A stretch of DNA of 64,000 bases from Alloalcanivorax gelatiniphagus (GTDB lineage Bacteria > Pseudomonadota > Gammaproteobacteria > Pseudomonadales > Alcanivoracaceae): contig NZ_VCQT01000038.1 in assembly GCF_005938655.1 (NCBI RefSeq), forward strand, positions 124,001 to 188,000. Reading direction: 5' to 3'. Made by a program: the position numbers and the translations under genes. Below, piece after piece: positions 26,027 to 33,798 of this stretch (its first letter is position 1; every line of letters starts with the position of its first letter). Below the pieces are notes generated by a model. It worked only from the letters and a program-made list of their open reading frames with translations, was not told the DNA's origin and did not search any database.

Positions 26027-26396
26027 CTATCGGCCACCCAGGCCGAACAATCGTTTGAGAAAGCCACCCGACCGCTTCGGCTTCGGAACCGGCCATTCTT
26101 CAGTTCCGAAGCCGGCCTCCGTCAGATAGGCCGACCAGACATCAACCCCAAGCTGCGCGGAAAGAGCATCGATCACTTCGAGAGCCCGACGCTCAACGCC
26201 CTTGGCTTTCTCAGCGAACACCTCAAACGGCACCGCTATGTTGTCGTACTCGTCGCCGTCGTCAGGGTCGGATTGCCTTATATGGAGATCGTCACCGATA
26301 CGAACCGCCTGTATTTGCCAGCCCTGATCCCCATCTTCAAAGGGCTTCTCCGGGTCATTGTTCAGCCAGGAAGGCGACGACCTGGTACCGGCGCAC
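26027..26396 (-). pseudogene. Small acidic protein gene, probably frameshifted near its start
   Basis: A start region GTG at 26396 reads VRRYQVVAFLAEQ then stops. The neighbouring frame is open from before that point and reads PSWLNNDPEKPFEDGDQGW and onward to FLKRLFGLGGR, but it has no ATG, GTG or TTG start before 26233. A single-base change near 26360 would join them into one protein of about 120 residues. The 68-residue downstream ORF could alternatively be a real short protein. Function unknown. Confidence 0.45.
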
Positions 26397-26400
26397 CTTG

Positions 26401-26826
26401 CTAAGAACGATGCTCCATAATCAGCTCCGAATGACCGGTGTGCTCGTCAATCTGCTCTTGGAGCACCGAAAATCCGTTGTTCCGATAGAAGCGGATGCTG
26501 GCCGCATTCTCTTTGTACACGGTCAGCTTCAATTTTGCTCGCCTGCTCTTCGCATCATCAAGCAAGACCGAACCAACCCCTTTGCCCTGCGAACCCGGCG
26601 CCACAAAGATCGCCGCCAGGGTGTTTTCGTACAGGCTGTAGAACCCGACCACAACTCCCTCATCTTCATAGACAAAGGTCTCAGACGCGGGGATGTATAC
26701 ATTACGCATCTCCCCCATCTTGGATTGCCAAAACGCCGGTTCGATGAAGTGATGGGCTTCGATTGAAGCAGCTAGCCAGATTGCCAGCACCTGATCAATA
26801 TCGGCGGGCCGATAATCGCGAATCAT
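26401..26826 (-). CDS. GNAT N-acetyltransferase
   Basis: A 141-residue acetyltransferase with motif A (AIFVAPGSQGKGVGSVLLDDAKS) for acetyl-CoA binding and motif B (YKENAASIRFYRNNGF). It resembles YiaC-like enzymes that acetylate small molecules or lysines. The gene is complete, and the frameshifted small gene follows four bases after its stop. Confidence 0.9.
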   Translation of the reverse strand: MIRDYRPADIDQVLAIWLAASIEAHHFIEPAFWQSKMGEMRNVYIPASETFVYEDEGVVVGFYSLYENTLAAIFVAPGSQGKGVGSVLLDDAKSRRAKLKLTVYKENAASIRFYRNNGFSVLQEQIDEHTGHSELIMEHRS

Positions 26827-26909
26827 GTCTTATTCTCATCGGATATTAAAAGAACGTTTAAGCGAGGAAGCGCTAGCACTGCCATAGGAACTTGGCGGAA
26901 TCACTGCCG

Positions 26910-27209
26910 TCACAGTTGGAACAAGTACGCCACCCCACCGCCGCCGAAATTCATCTCGGTCCTCCAGTCCGGCCCCTGCTCCAGCTGAGCCAGCTGAGCC
27001 AGAAATTCCATGGCCCTGCCGCACCTATCGCAATCGGGAACCTCTTCAGCCTGGAGCCATAAGGGCTCCCCGAAGAGCTGGCGGAATGCCCACGTCTCCG
27101 AGAACCACGCCGCCCTGCAGCTCCTGCAACGCCAGGTCATCCGGGCGCCTGTCGGCCACAGCGGCAAGCTCCCAGGCACGCCTTCATGGCACTTAAAGCT
27201 CGCGCTCAT
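26910..27209 (-). CDS. Hypothetical protein with two CxxC pairs, 99 aa
   Basis: A 99-residue protein with CRSC near residue 28 and CDRC near residue 60, spaced like a zinc ribbon. It has a Trp-rich start and a glycine-rich tail (NFGGGGVAYLFQL). It could be a small zinc-binding protein. No family recognised. Confidence 0.5.
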   Translation of the reverse strand: MSASFKCHEGVPGSLPLWPTGARMTWRCRSCRAAWFSETWAFRQLFGEPLWLQAEEVPDCDRCGRAMEFLAQLAQLEQGPDWRTEMNFGGGGVAYLFQL

Positions 27210-27288
27210 TAATGGTTGGCAACGGAATAAATGCTGGCGCGTTGGACCTTAATTTTATAACGCAGCTAAGATAGCGCCAGAAAACCGG

Positions 27289-27702
27289 TTAACACTTTCT
27301 TAACCGCGCCATTTTATTCAAATTATCAATGGCGAACCTTGACTTAATTTCTATTATTTCCTTTGGCCCAGTGCAATACCTATAGGTCGGGCATGATCTG
27401 CCCGGAGCGGGATCCCAGAATCGCTCATCGTGAAAAATTATCCAGTGTCTATAACGCTTATCATCCGGCCAGGGCACGTAAAGCAATGCCGAAATGCCTT
27501 TTTTTAAATGCTTTCTGCAGAAAAAACTGACCTCCAACGACGACAAAAACCTCTTAATTTGATCCCGCGTAACGTTATCATCATCTATATTCTTGCATCG
27601 CTTATTAGACATTAATTTATATGTTTCTTTGTAGGACTTCCCGATGACATTTGCCATGCAGGCGATCCCACACCCTGAATCTGATGAAGGCTGCTTAATC
27701 AT
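27289..27702 (-). CDS. C39/papain-like cysteine peptidase-type protein
   Basis: A 137-residue protein from the ATG at 27702. The opening QPSSDSGCGIACMANVIGKS resembles the nucleophile motif of C39-type peptidases (DCG-A-A), with the cysteine at residue 11. The RHWIIFHDERFWDPA block supplies the His and Asp found later in that fold. It is a single domain with no transporter attached. The stop codon TAA lies in a GGTTAAC sequence that may be a decayed attC core. Lower GC than its neighbours by eye. Confidence 0.55.
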   Translation of the reverse strand: MIKQPSSDSGCGIACMANVIGKSYKETYKLMSNKRCKNIDDDNVTRDQIKRFLSSLEVSFFCRKHLKKGISALLYVPWPDDKRYRHWIIFHDERFWDPAPGRSCPTYRYCTGPKEIIEIKSRFAIDNLNKMARLRKC

Positions 27703-27791
27703 TTTTCCACCCAAAACAACACTGAACTTTACAACAACTGATAACCCCGAAGCGACGGCGAAATGAGAAGGCCAATCGGGTCTCTTTTGGA

Positions 27792-28073
27792 TTATTCACA
27801 CTCCTTCACTTCATAGTGCCTTTCCACACCAGAGGTGACTCTAACCCATTCGGACGACTGAACGCGGCGCTGGTGGGCATCAAATGAGGCCCGATCAACA
27901 AACTCTTCGGACACGCAAAAGACATTCTTATTGTCCGGCTTCTGTGTCACCTCGAAGCGTAAACAGCCCGCCTCCTCAAGGGTCAACCGGATGTGATTGG
28001 GAAGCTCCGCCAGGACGGCGGCAAGGTCCACGTCGAGGACAACGATATGGCCCTCAAGAATGATCCTGGCCAC
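27792..28073 (-). CDS. Antibiotic biosynthesis monooxygenase (ABM) domain protein
   Basis: A 93-residue protein with a GTG start. The pattern CLRFEVTQKPDNKNVFCVSEEFVD and SFDAHQRRVQ fits the YgiN-like ABM dimeric ferredoxin-like fold, in which small enzymes oxidise quinols or polyketides without a cofactor. The substrate is unknown. A second ABM protein is encoded at 31595. Confidence 0.8.
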   Translation of the reverse strand: MARIILEGHIVVLDVDLAAVLAELPNHIRLTLEEAGCLRFEVTQKPDNKNVFCVSEEFVDRASFDAHQRRVQSSEWVRVTSGVERHYEVKECE

Positions 28074-28239
28074 GGGCTAACTACGTGGCTCGACGTTCAT
28101 TGAACGACATTCTTCTCGAAACGGGTGGACTATCTTGAAGACCCCGTCGACCCGAGGGGCGGTGGTGCTCTCCGGCCTGAAGTGACCGTAACCCAGTGGC
28201 GTAACTCCCCGTTTCAGCAGCATCTTTTAGCCTTGAAAA

Positions 28240-28836
28240 TTATCTGGCGCGGCAGGAGCTGTTCTCAATCACAGCTGAAAACAACGAAAACATATCGGGA
28301 TCAAGCTTAGTGCCGGCTTCCTCGCTCAGGATGCTCATGGTCTCGTCGTGTGACCTGGCGCTATGGTAAGGCCTACCGGTGGTCATCGCATCATAGGCAT
28401 CGACGACCAGGAGAATTCGGCAAGCCCTTGGAATCTGCGTACCCGCCAGCCCGTCAGGGTATCCGCTCCCATCAAACGACTCATGGTGATGCCTGACGAT
28501 GGATGCCACCTCGGCCGCGTTCGGCAGCAATACAGCCTTGACGATGCGCTCCCCGATGGTCGAATGAGTTTTCATCTCCTCCCATTCTTCCGGTGTAAGC
28601 CCCCCTGGCTTCAACAGCACCCTGTCACGTACCCCAATCTTGCCCACATCATGCAATTGGCTGGCAATACGCAGGGCATCCAATGAAGAGGCGCTCAGTT
28701 TGGCTGCCTCGCCCATTGCCAGCGCCAACCTGTGGACCCGGTCGCAATGACCTCTGGTATAGGTATCGCGTGCGCACAAAGCGGTGATAAGCGCGGGACA
28801 GGGATTTTGCCAATCCGGCATGTTGGTGGAAGACAT
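28240..28836 (-). CDS. HD-GYP domain phosphohydrolase, single-domain
   Basis: A 198-residue protein, starting MSSTNMPDWQNP after a G-rich ribosome site. The metal-binding HD is at 62-63 (LHDVGKIG), with HHHESFDGSGYPDGLAG at 116-132, the HD-GYP signature of cyclic-di-GMP phosphodiesterases. Unlike most members it has no receiver, PAS or GAF sensor domain. It may therefore act as a free phosphodiesterase or depend on a partner. The final helices are short. Confidence 0.85.
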   Translation of the reverse strand: MSSTNMPDWQNPCPALITALCARDTYTRGHCDRVHRLALAMGEAAKLSASSLDALRIASQLHDVGKIGVRDRVLLKPGGLTPEEWEEMKTHSTIGERIVKAVLLPNAAEVASIVRHHHESFDGSGYPDGLAGTQIPRACRILLVVDAYDAMTTGRPYHSARSHDETMSILSEEAGTKLDPDMFSLFSAVIENSSCRAR

Positions 28837-29108
28837 CGCCCCCCCCTTCTGGTGACGCCCAACATGTAATGAAACGCTGGCTCCAGTACCCAATGGGTGG
28901 CCAGCCCGTGATCACATTGCTGTTTGCGATATAGGCAAATAAAAGCATAAATTCAAGCAGGCCACAAACCCCACGACTTCGCCGCTCCCGCTTCCTGGTA
29001 AGCACATTGGCGATGGGCGGCGTCCGAACTTAGTGCTCCGATTCGTATTGCCATAGATGGCCGCCGTATCGCACCATCTTGCAGTCTTCAAGGAGGGAAC
29101 TCGATCCC

Positions 29109-29651
29109 TTATTTTCGATATCCCACCCACTCTTTAAGCAAAATGGCGTACTGCCTGGTATCAACGAAGACAGGGCGCCCATCACTGTCGTTCTCGAATG
29201 AAACGAACTCTTTAAAGGTCCCTTCGTGTCGCATTCCTAATTTCTCACAAAGACGCTGTGACGCGACGTTATCGTCTTCCACGTAGGCAAAGAGGCGGCG
29301 GGTAGACTTCGCCGCGAACAAATACTGGAACAAGGTTTGCGCGGCCTCGGTGGCCAGCCCTGCGCCGCCAAACCGGGCATTGAAGTTCCACCCGACGGAG
29401 AACGTATCCGGCTCATCCCCGGCATGCGCAAACAGGTCACCGATCAGCTGGCCGGTATCCTTCAGACACACTGCGACATAGTCATCGCTGCTGCTACGCT
29501 TCCTGACATCCTTAAGCGCGGCGGCCATGTCCTCAAGTCTTTGTGAAAAGAAGCAGCTCACCCGAGGCTCATGCAGGTACTCGAACAGGCCTGCGGCGTC
29601 TTCCGCCGCGAAGTTTCTAAGCAACAGCCGATCAGTCTCAATCGCTTTCAT
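29109..29651 (-). CDS. GNAT acetyltransferase, RimJ/RimL type
   Basis: A 180-residue acetyltransferase opening IETDRLLLRNFAAEDAAGLF, with the acetyl-CoA loop ARFGGAGLATEAAQTLF and NVASQRLCEKLGMRHEG. These are standard RimJ-type features. It is separate from the other two GNATs in this accessory stretch and is not closely similar to either by eye. The 272 bases upstream of the HD-GYP gene and the 265 bases after this gene's start hold no gene that I can see. Confidence 0.9.
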   Translation of the reverse strand: MKAIETDRLLLRNFAAEDAAGLFEYLHEPRVSCFFSQRLEDMAAALKDVRKRSSSDDYVAVCLKDTGQLIGDLFAHAGDEPDTFSVGWNFNARFGGAGLATEAAQTLFQYLFAAKSTRRLFAYVEDDNVASQRLCEKLGMRHEGTFKEFVSFENDSDGRPVFVDTRQYAILLKEWVGYRK

Positions 29652-29756
29652 AAACTATCCACAAGTGCTGGCACCGAAACCGCCGAGTGTACCCCCGTTT
29701 GAGGCAGGGGCCTCTATCCGGGACGTGGATCCGTGTGCGCACCTTCCGGGGCTTCT

Positions 29757-29780
29757 GTAGGAGCGGCTTCAGCCGCGATC
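29757..29780. repeat. REP element
   Basis: GTAGGAGCGGCTTCAG followed by CCGCGATC is a single copy of the window's REP palindrome. It lies in the otherwise empty gap 29652-29916. Confidence 0.85.
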
Positions 29781-29916
29781 AACCCCGACGTCATCTTCAT
29801 CGCCACTGAACCAGAAACCACCCAGTCGCTCCGACCCAGAGGGCCCGGAAGGGCTCGCCCCCTGAGCCACTCCCCGGCTGACGCGTAGTTTCCCGCCAAG
29901 GTGCGATGAACCTTTT

Positions 29917-30414
29917 TCATGAGCACGGGCTGGGCGTCAACACCGGTGTATCAACGCGCAATTCGTGCTCAGGCCCCTGCTCTAATTGAGACGGGGATTC
30001 TGGCGAAACCCATATTGGTTTATCCCATACCCAACATGAAGGTATTTCAACGGCCTTCCCTTTAGTGTCCACGTCCAGCAACCTTGCCTTTACCACCCAA
30101 CATTGACCAGCAGAGCCATATGGATACTTAATAACCTTGGTAATTTCCAGCTTCGTTCCGGGCTCAAGAGTTTTGACAAGTTCGACATCCTTATTTTTAC
30201 GACGAAGACTCTGACCCTCCGTGCTCAAAAACAAATATGACCACGTAAACTTCATTACGCGCTCTTTATCCGAGCCACTAACTTTTAAAAGCTCACCTTC
30301 TTCCGTGAATTCATAGCATTTACCAACGATACCGCCAACCACATCTGTCTTTGAAACATCTACAGCGGCACACCCAGATAAAAAAGCGAGCAAGACCAAT
30401 ACCGAAATTTTCAT
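29917..30414 (-). CDS. Putative lipoprotein, 165 aa
   Basis: From the ATG at 30414 the protein begins MKISVLVLLAFLSGCAAVD, a lipoprotein signal with lipobox LSGC. The mature part (about 148 residues) is beta-rich, with KCYEFTEEGELLKVSGSD and GSAGQCWVVKARLLD, and three cysteines. No family recognised. The longer upstream frame lacks a signal and overlaps the next gene. Confidence 0.75.
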   Translation of the reverse strand: MKISVLVLLAFLSGCAAVDVSKTDVVGGIVGKCYEFTEEGELLKVSGSDKERVMKFTWSYLFLSTEGQSLRRKNKDVELVKTLEPGTKLEITKVIKYPYGSAGQCWVVKARLLDVDTKGKAVEIPSCWVWDKPIWVSPESPSQLEQGPEHELRVDTPVLTPSPCS

Positions 30415-30500
30415 GGATTTCTCATAAAGCCCGCATTTACGGCTGGTTTGGTTCGCACCGGAAAACCGGCCCAACAACACGCGCTTATTTGGCAGAGTGC

Positions 30501-30872
30501 TCACTCCGTAATCTCCCAATGCTCCGCAAACCGAGCTTTTGCCACTTGATACATGCCCTGCCACTCTTTGCATCCCTCATGGCAGTGAACCGCAATAGAG
30601 ATCTTCCCCATTTCCGGCGCGCCCAACAGAACCAGTTTCAGCCCATCCACCCTTTCCGCAACGGCAATGGTTGTCGCTGTGCCACTTGGGAACTTGCGAG
30701 AGCCGTCTTCGGACGTCAAATTATTTTCGATAGCCAATTCATTCAACACCTCACGCGCCTTAATCAAATTCTCTTTTGACGCAGGAAAGGAGAATGTTAC
30801 TTGAGGGCTGGATGACTCAGCTGAGCAGCCGAATATGACTGCCAGCGCTAATACCAGGAATATATTTCGCAT
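30501..30872 (-). CDS. Putative lipoprotein, 123 aa
   Basis: MRNIFLVLALAVIFGCSAE is a short signal peptide with lipobox IFGC. The mature part of about 107 residues has one HCHEGC motif that could bind metal. Function unknown. It shares orientation with the neighbouring lipoprotein gene. A small hairpin (CGCCTG-TTTT-CAGGCG, 30891-30906) lies just upstream of its start. Confidence 0.7.
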   Translation of the reverse strand: MRNIFLVLALAVIFGCSAESSSPQVTFSFPASKENLIKAREVLNELAIENNLTSEDGSRKFPSGTATTIAVAERVDGLKLVLLGAPEMGKISIAVHCHEGCKEWQGMYQVAKARFAEHWEITE

Positions 30873-30910
30873 ACTCTATTTTCCGGCTCACGCCTGTTTT
30901 CAGGCGCATT

Positions 30911-31498
30911 TCAGTCGCCTGCAACACTTTTTTCGCCCCGGCCTTCAGCAAGGTCCACCCCGCCAAATTCGGCAACGATACTTGGCGACCACAATCGCCA
31001 AGCGATCCATCCGAACAAGGTCGACATGCCAAGCGCGAATAAGGCTGCCACCACCCTCATTAGCGTCATCATAAATTCGAAATTAGATTGAAAATCCGGC
31101 GCAGCGTCCGGTGCAATGGGCATTTGCGACATGACTATTTGCTGAAGAACCAGCCCTCCAAGATTCCAAAACACTCCGAGAAGCATGAGCGCGACGAACG
31201 CGATGCGAGCCCAATTTTTCCTTTTAAGGAGGCCGATGGAAGACGCAAGAGTGCCCAGGCATACAACCAGAAATGCTGCGAATATGAGCTCAATGTGCCC
31301 AAGAATGAACATTGCAGCGGCTGGCATTTGCTCCACGGCTTGACCTGACATGTGTTGCCTCATCTCATCCATTGGCATTGCGAAGTGCAACATCAAGTTC
31401 TGAAGAAGCGAAACCAATGAGGCGAAACCACTCAGCACAATAAAGATCCACGCAACCACGGTTACAAAGTTGGAGCGGGGAGTGCTTGCGATAGACAT
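30911..31498 (-). CDS. Hypothetical four-helix membrane protein
   Basis: A 195-residue protein with four predicted membrane helices (FVTVVAWIFIVLSGFASLVS, FILGHIELIFAAFLVVCL, IAFVALMLLGVFWNLGGLV, VVAALFALGMSTLFGWIAW). A Met-rich loop lies between helices one and two. No family recognised. Its start is 19 bases from the leftmost attC-like site, so it could be the last cassette of the array, although I see no attC after its stop. Confidence 0.65.
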   Translation of the reverse strand: MSIASTPRSNFVTVVAWIFIVLSGFASLVSLLQNLMLHFAMPMDEMRQHMSGQAVEQMPAAAMFILGHIELIFAAFLVVCLGTLASSIGLLKRKNWARIAFVALMLLGVFWNLGGLVLQQIVMSQMPIAPDAAPDFQSNFEFMMTLMRVVAALFALGMSTLFGWIAWRLWSPSIVAEFGGVDLAEGRGEKSVAGD

Positions 31499-31516
31499 TG
31501 ATATTTTCCTCGGAAG

Positions 31517-31588
31517 GGCTAACGCCGATGATAAGCGGCGCCCGGCTAGGGAGTCCGGTGGAAGCCGCAGGCCGGAACGAACTTAATT
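31517..31588 (-). other. attC-like recombination site (degenerate), left end of cassette array
   Basis: The plus strand runs from GGCTAAC to CTTAATT, with an internal GC-rich imperfect inverted repeat (GCGGC and GCCGC arms, CCGG repeats). Its position, directly after the stop of the ABM cassette at 31595, matches the other attC sites. The right core is degenerate. Confidence 0.5.
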
Positions 31589-31594
31589 GACTGG

Positions 31595-31912
31595 TCAAAT
31601 GCCATACTCACGCTCTACCCGCGCAACACGAACTCGAAAGCTTGAGTACCATTTTTTATGGCCAAGTCTCTGGGCTTCTTTATGCTCTGCGTTCTTTTTC
31701 CAATTAGTAATGGACTCCAGGCTCTCCCAGTAAGAAACGGTGATACCTAAACCCTCGCGCACGGACTCCATACCCAAGAAGCCCGGTTGACTTTCAGCCA
31801 ACTCGACCATGCGGTCTGCCATTGCCCCGTAGCCATTGTCTCCCTCGGTGCGATGGCTACTAAAAATCACCGCGTAATACGGCGGATCAGGAGTTTTTGC
31901 TATCTCTGACAT
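31595..31912 (-). CDS. ABM-family monooxygenase-like protein (gene cassette)
   Basis: A 105-residue protein with ABM features: PYYAVIFSSHRTEGDNGYG, then GFLGMESVREGLGITVSYWES and the NWKKNAEHKEAQRLG helix. Such proteins are small cofactor-independent monooxygenases or related heme-binding folds. It is flanked by attC sites on both sides and is therefore an integron cassette gene. Confidence 0.85.
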   Translation of the reverse strand: MSEIAKTPDPPYYAVIFSSHRTEGDNGYGAMADRMVELAESQPGFLGMESVREGLGITVSYWESLESITNWKKNAEHKEAQRLGHKKWYSSFRVRVARVEREYGI

Positions 31913-31926
31913 AGTCCCCTCTAGAC

Positions 31927-32010
31927 ATTTAACGCAAAGCTCTGGGGCGGCTGGAGCGAAGCGTAAACCGTCCCAGCCACGATAGTGGTGACAACAGCCC
32001 CTTGTTATGT
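31927..32010 (-). other. attC site
   Basis: Core ATTTAAC at 31927-31933 (GTTAAAT on the gene strand, a perfect GTTRRRY) and GTTATGT at 32004-32010 bracket an imperfect palindrome with CTGGGGCGGCTGG and CCAGCCAC arms. The stop codon of the kinase-like cassette gene lies inside the right core. Confidence 0.8.
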
Positions 32011-32511
32011 TTCATTGCTAGCACTAAGTAATTTACTAAGCTCATGCTTAGATTGTTCTGGTGTTTTTCCTGCCGTATCCAAAAAAATATCAGCCGAATA
32101 CCACAATTGATATTCCCTTGAAATTACGCTTCCCCAGTCAGGAGGTACAAGATTTGGAATATCCGATTTTCGGCTTTCAACTCTGCTTCGATGTTCTGAT
32201 TTATTTGAGCAGATAATTTCTATTTCCGTATAGGGCGCCTCAGCTTTTTTAGCGATGCTTACCCATGCTTGCCGAGACTCCGCAACTGGATTAGTAGAGT
32301 CAGCGACTACTGAAAGACCGTTTCGCAAATTGTCCAATGCTATAGAAAACGCAATTTTATAGCCTTCATCGTAAAGGTTTTTAAAGCCTGCATTACGTAA
32401 TTCTTGTTCAATGGTGTCAATACGAATGTAAACCGCGCCTATAGACGACGCCAAGAATTTGGAAAGTTCGCTCTTGCCTGTTGCCGGAAGGCCGCCGAAT
32501 ATATACAGCAT
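32005..32511 (-). CDS. P-loop kinase-like ATPase (gene cassette)
   Basis: A 168-residue P-loop protein from the ATG at 32511: MLYIFGGLPATGKSELSKFL carries a Walker A motif (GLPATGKS). VYIRIDTIEQELRNAG and VVADSTNP follow, as in AAA_33/zeta-toxin-like small-molecule kinases. The substrate is unknown. The gene is AT-richer than the core genome and lies between two attC sites. Its TAA stop is part of the attC core. Confidence 0.8.
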   Translation of the reverse strand: MLYIFGGLPATGKSELSKFLASSIGAVYIRIDTIEQELRNAGFKNLYDEGYKIAFSIALDNLRNGLSVVADSTNPVAESRQAWVSIAKKAEAPYTEIEIICSNKSEHRSRVESRKSDIPNLVPPDWGSVISREYQLWYSADIFLDTAGKTPEQSKHELSKLLSASNET

Positions 32512-32535
32512 CGAAATTTCCACATTTCACCTGAA

Positions 32536-32594
32536 ACATAACGCGAAAACGAAGCGGCGCGTCTCACGGGTCTGCCTTCCGTGACTTGTTATAC
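32536..32594 (-). other. attC site
   Basis: Cores ACATAAC (32536-32542) and GTTATAC (32588-32594) enclose a short imperfect inverted repeat containing CACGG and CCGTG. At 59 bases it is near the lower size limit for attC. The stop codon of the LysE cassette lies in the right core. Confidence 0.75.
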
Positions 32595-33206
32595 CCGATC
32601 ACTAAAAGCCAACTTAAGTCCGAGCGCAGCAAAACTTGTAGCGAAAATTCTCTGCATGACAGTGCCGGCTCTTTTTGACCTAACAATATAATCGCTAAAA
32701 ATGCCTGAAAGAAGACCGTACACAATAAACACAGCAAAAGTCATAAGCATAAAAAAAAGCCCAAGAACCATCATACTAACTAGAACGCTATCGGTTGTGC
32801 TAGGGATAAACTGTGGTAGAAAAGCCAGAAAGAATATAGAAAGTTTAGGGTTTAAGATATTGATCAAAAACCCTTTTACAATAGTGTCAGTGTATCGCGT
32901 AGCTGACTTATTATCTTTCAAAGAGAGTGGACCCGAAGATCGCCACATTTGCCATGCAAGATAAAGTAAGTATGCAGCACCAGCATATTTTACAACCTGA
33001 AACGCGAGCGCACTGGTATGAAATATAGCGGCAAGACCCAAAGCGCTTGCTAAAAATGCAGGTACGATACCGAGGGTGCAGCCGAATGCAGCAAATATAC
33101 TGGCACGTTTACCTACGAAGAGCCCTGTTGCGACGGTATACAAAACCCCAGTTCCTGGAATTAGAACCACCACTAGGGAGGTGAGTAAAAACTCTATAGA
33201 AATCAT
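32589..33206 (-). CDS. LysE-family exporter (gene cassette)
   Basis: A 205-residue transporter with six hydrophobic segments. The start MISIEFLLTSLVVVLIPGTG and the segment GLFVGKRASIFAAFGCTLG are the LysE/RhtB signature (PGP- or PGT-type motif with following loop). It probably exports an amino acid or similar metabolite; the substrate is unknown. AT-rich codons mark it as foreign to its surroundings. It is bounded by attC sites. Confidence 0.9.
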   Translation of the reverse strand: MISIEFLLTSLVVVLIPGTGVLYTVATGLFVGKRASIFAAFGCTLGIVPAFLASALGLAAIFHTSALAFQVVKYAGAAYLLYLAWQMWRSSGPLSLKDNKSATRYTDTIVKGFLINILNPKLSIFFLAFLPQFIPSTTDSVLVSMMVLGLFFMLMTFAVFIVYGLLSGIFSDYIVRSKRAGTVMQRIFATSFAALGLKLAFSDRV

Positions 33207-33231
33207 CTCAAGTTTCCCTTTCCGTTAAAGG

Positions 33232-33303
33232 GTATAACGCCAGTGGTACTGGGTGGCAACGGAGCTCAGCGTAGTTGGCATTCCATTGACCACATTGTTA
33301 CAC
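33232..33303 (-). other. attC site
   Basis: Cores GTATAAC (33232-33238) and GTTACAC (33297-33303) enclose CAGTGG and CCATTG partly paired arms. It follows the tautomerase cassette stop, which lies in the right core. Confidence 0.75.
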
Positions 33304-33684
33304 ATTGATCGAGTACTTGAGGTCGCGCGCCTCATCTCCAGTCATGCCACGAAAGCCCCAACAGTGGGGTGGCTGCTCCTTGATCGTGACCTCAACATCC
33401 ACGGGCGATATGCCAACCTCGGACTCAATCTTGCTGAATAGCTCCTTGATCAAAGCTTTTTGGGTCTCGGAAGCTCTACCCTCCATCATATTGATCTCGA
33501 TGGCAGTGTATGCGGGCGTCCTACCACCGGGGTAATAAAAATCCTCAGATTCCATAGGGATAAAGCGATGAGCCCGCTTGTCTTCAGGCATACCGAGTAC
33601 GGACTGCATACATCCGTGAATGACCTCAGAGAGCTGAGCCTTGACCGGATTAAGGTGTTCTTTGATTCCATAGATAACTACCAC
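33298..33684 (-). CDS. Tautomerase-family protein (gene cassette)
   Basis: A 128-residue protein from a GTG start at 33684, which has an excellent AGGAGG site upstream. It has the VVIYGIKEHLNPVKAQLSEV opening and the EINMMEGRASETQKALIKEL helix typical of 4-oxalocrotonate-tautomerase-like trimers. The catalytic amino-terminal proline of that superfamily is not at position 2 here, so activity is uncertain. It is flanked by attC sites. Confidence 0.75.
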   Translation of the reverse strand: MVVIYGIKEHLNPVKAQLSEVIHGCMQSVLGMPEDKRAHRFIPMESEDFYYPGGRTPAYTAIEINMMEGRASETQKALIKELFSKIESEVGISPVDVEVTIKEQPPHCWGFRGMTGDEARDLKYSINV

Positions 33685-33699
33685 GGTTCCTCCTGCAAT

Positions 33700-33782
33700 G
33701 TGTAACGCCCGCAGCACGCGCGGCTTTGTAGTGAAGGCAAGCCGCAGCGGAAAAGCCGCCGCTGTGACTGCGATTGTTAGGC
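33700..33782 (-). other. attC site
   Basis: Cores GTGTAAC (33700-33706) and GTTAGGC (33776-33782) enclose long GC-rich arms (GCAGCACGCGCGGCTTTG and a partner beginning CGGCGGC on the other strand). It is very similar to the site at 34534, showing that these cassettes share an attC subtype. Confidence 0.9.
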
Positions 33783-33798
33783 TTCTGCTGAATAGACG

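Noticed and set aside
27250-27300. Additional attC site before the C39-like gene stop
   Set aside because: TATAACGC and GGTTAACA resemble cores and the stop codon lies in the second, but the interval (about 45 bases) is too short and the arms do not pair well. At best it is decayed.
28074-28239. attC-like core GGGCTAAC after the 27792 gene start
   Set aside because: No partner core of GTTRRRY type or paired arms before the HD-GYP stop.
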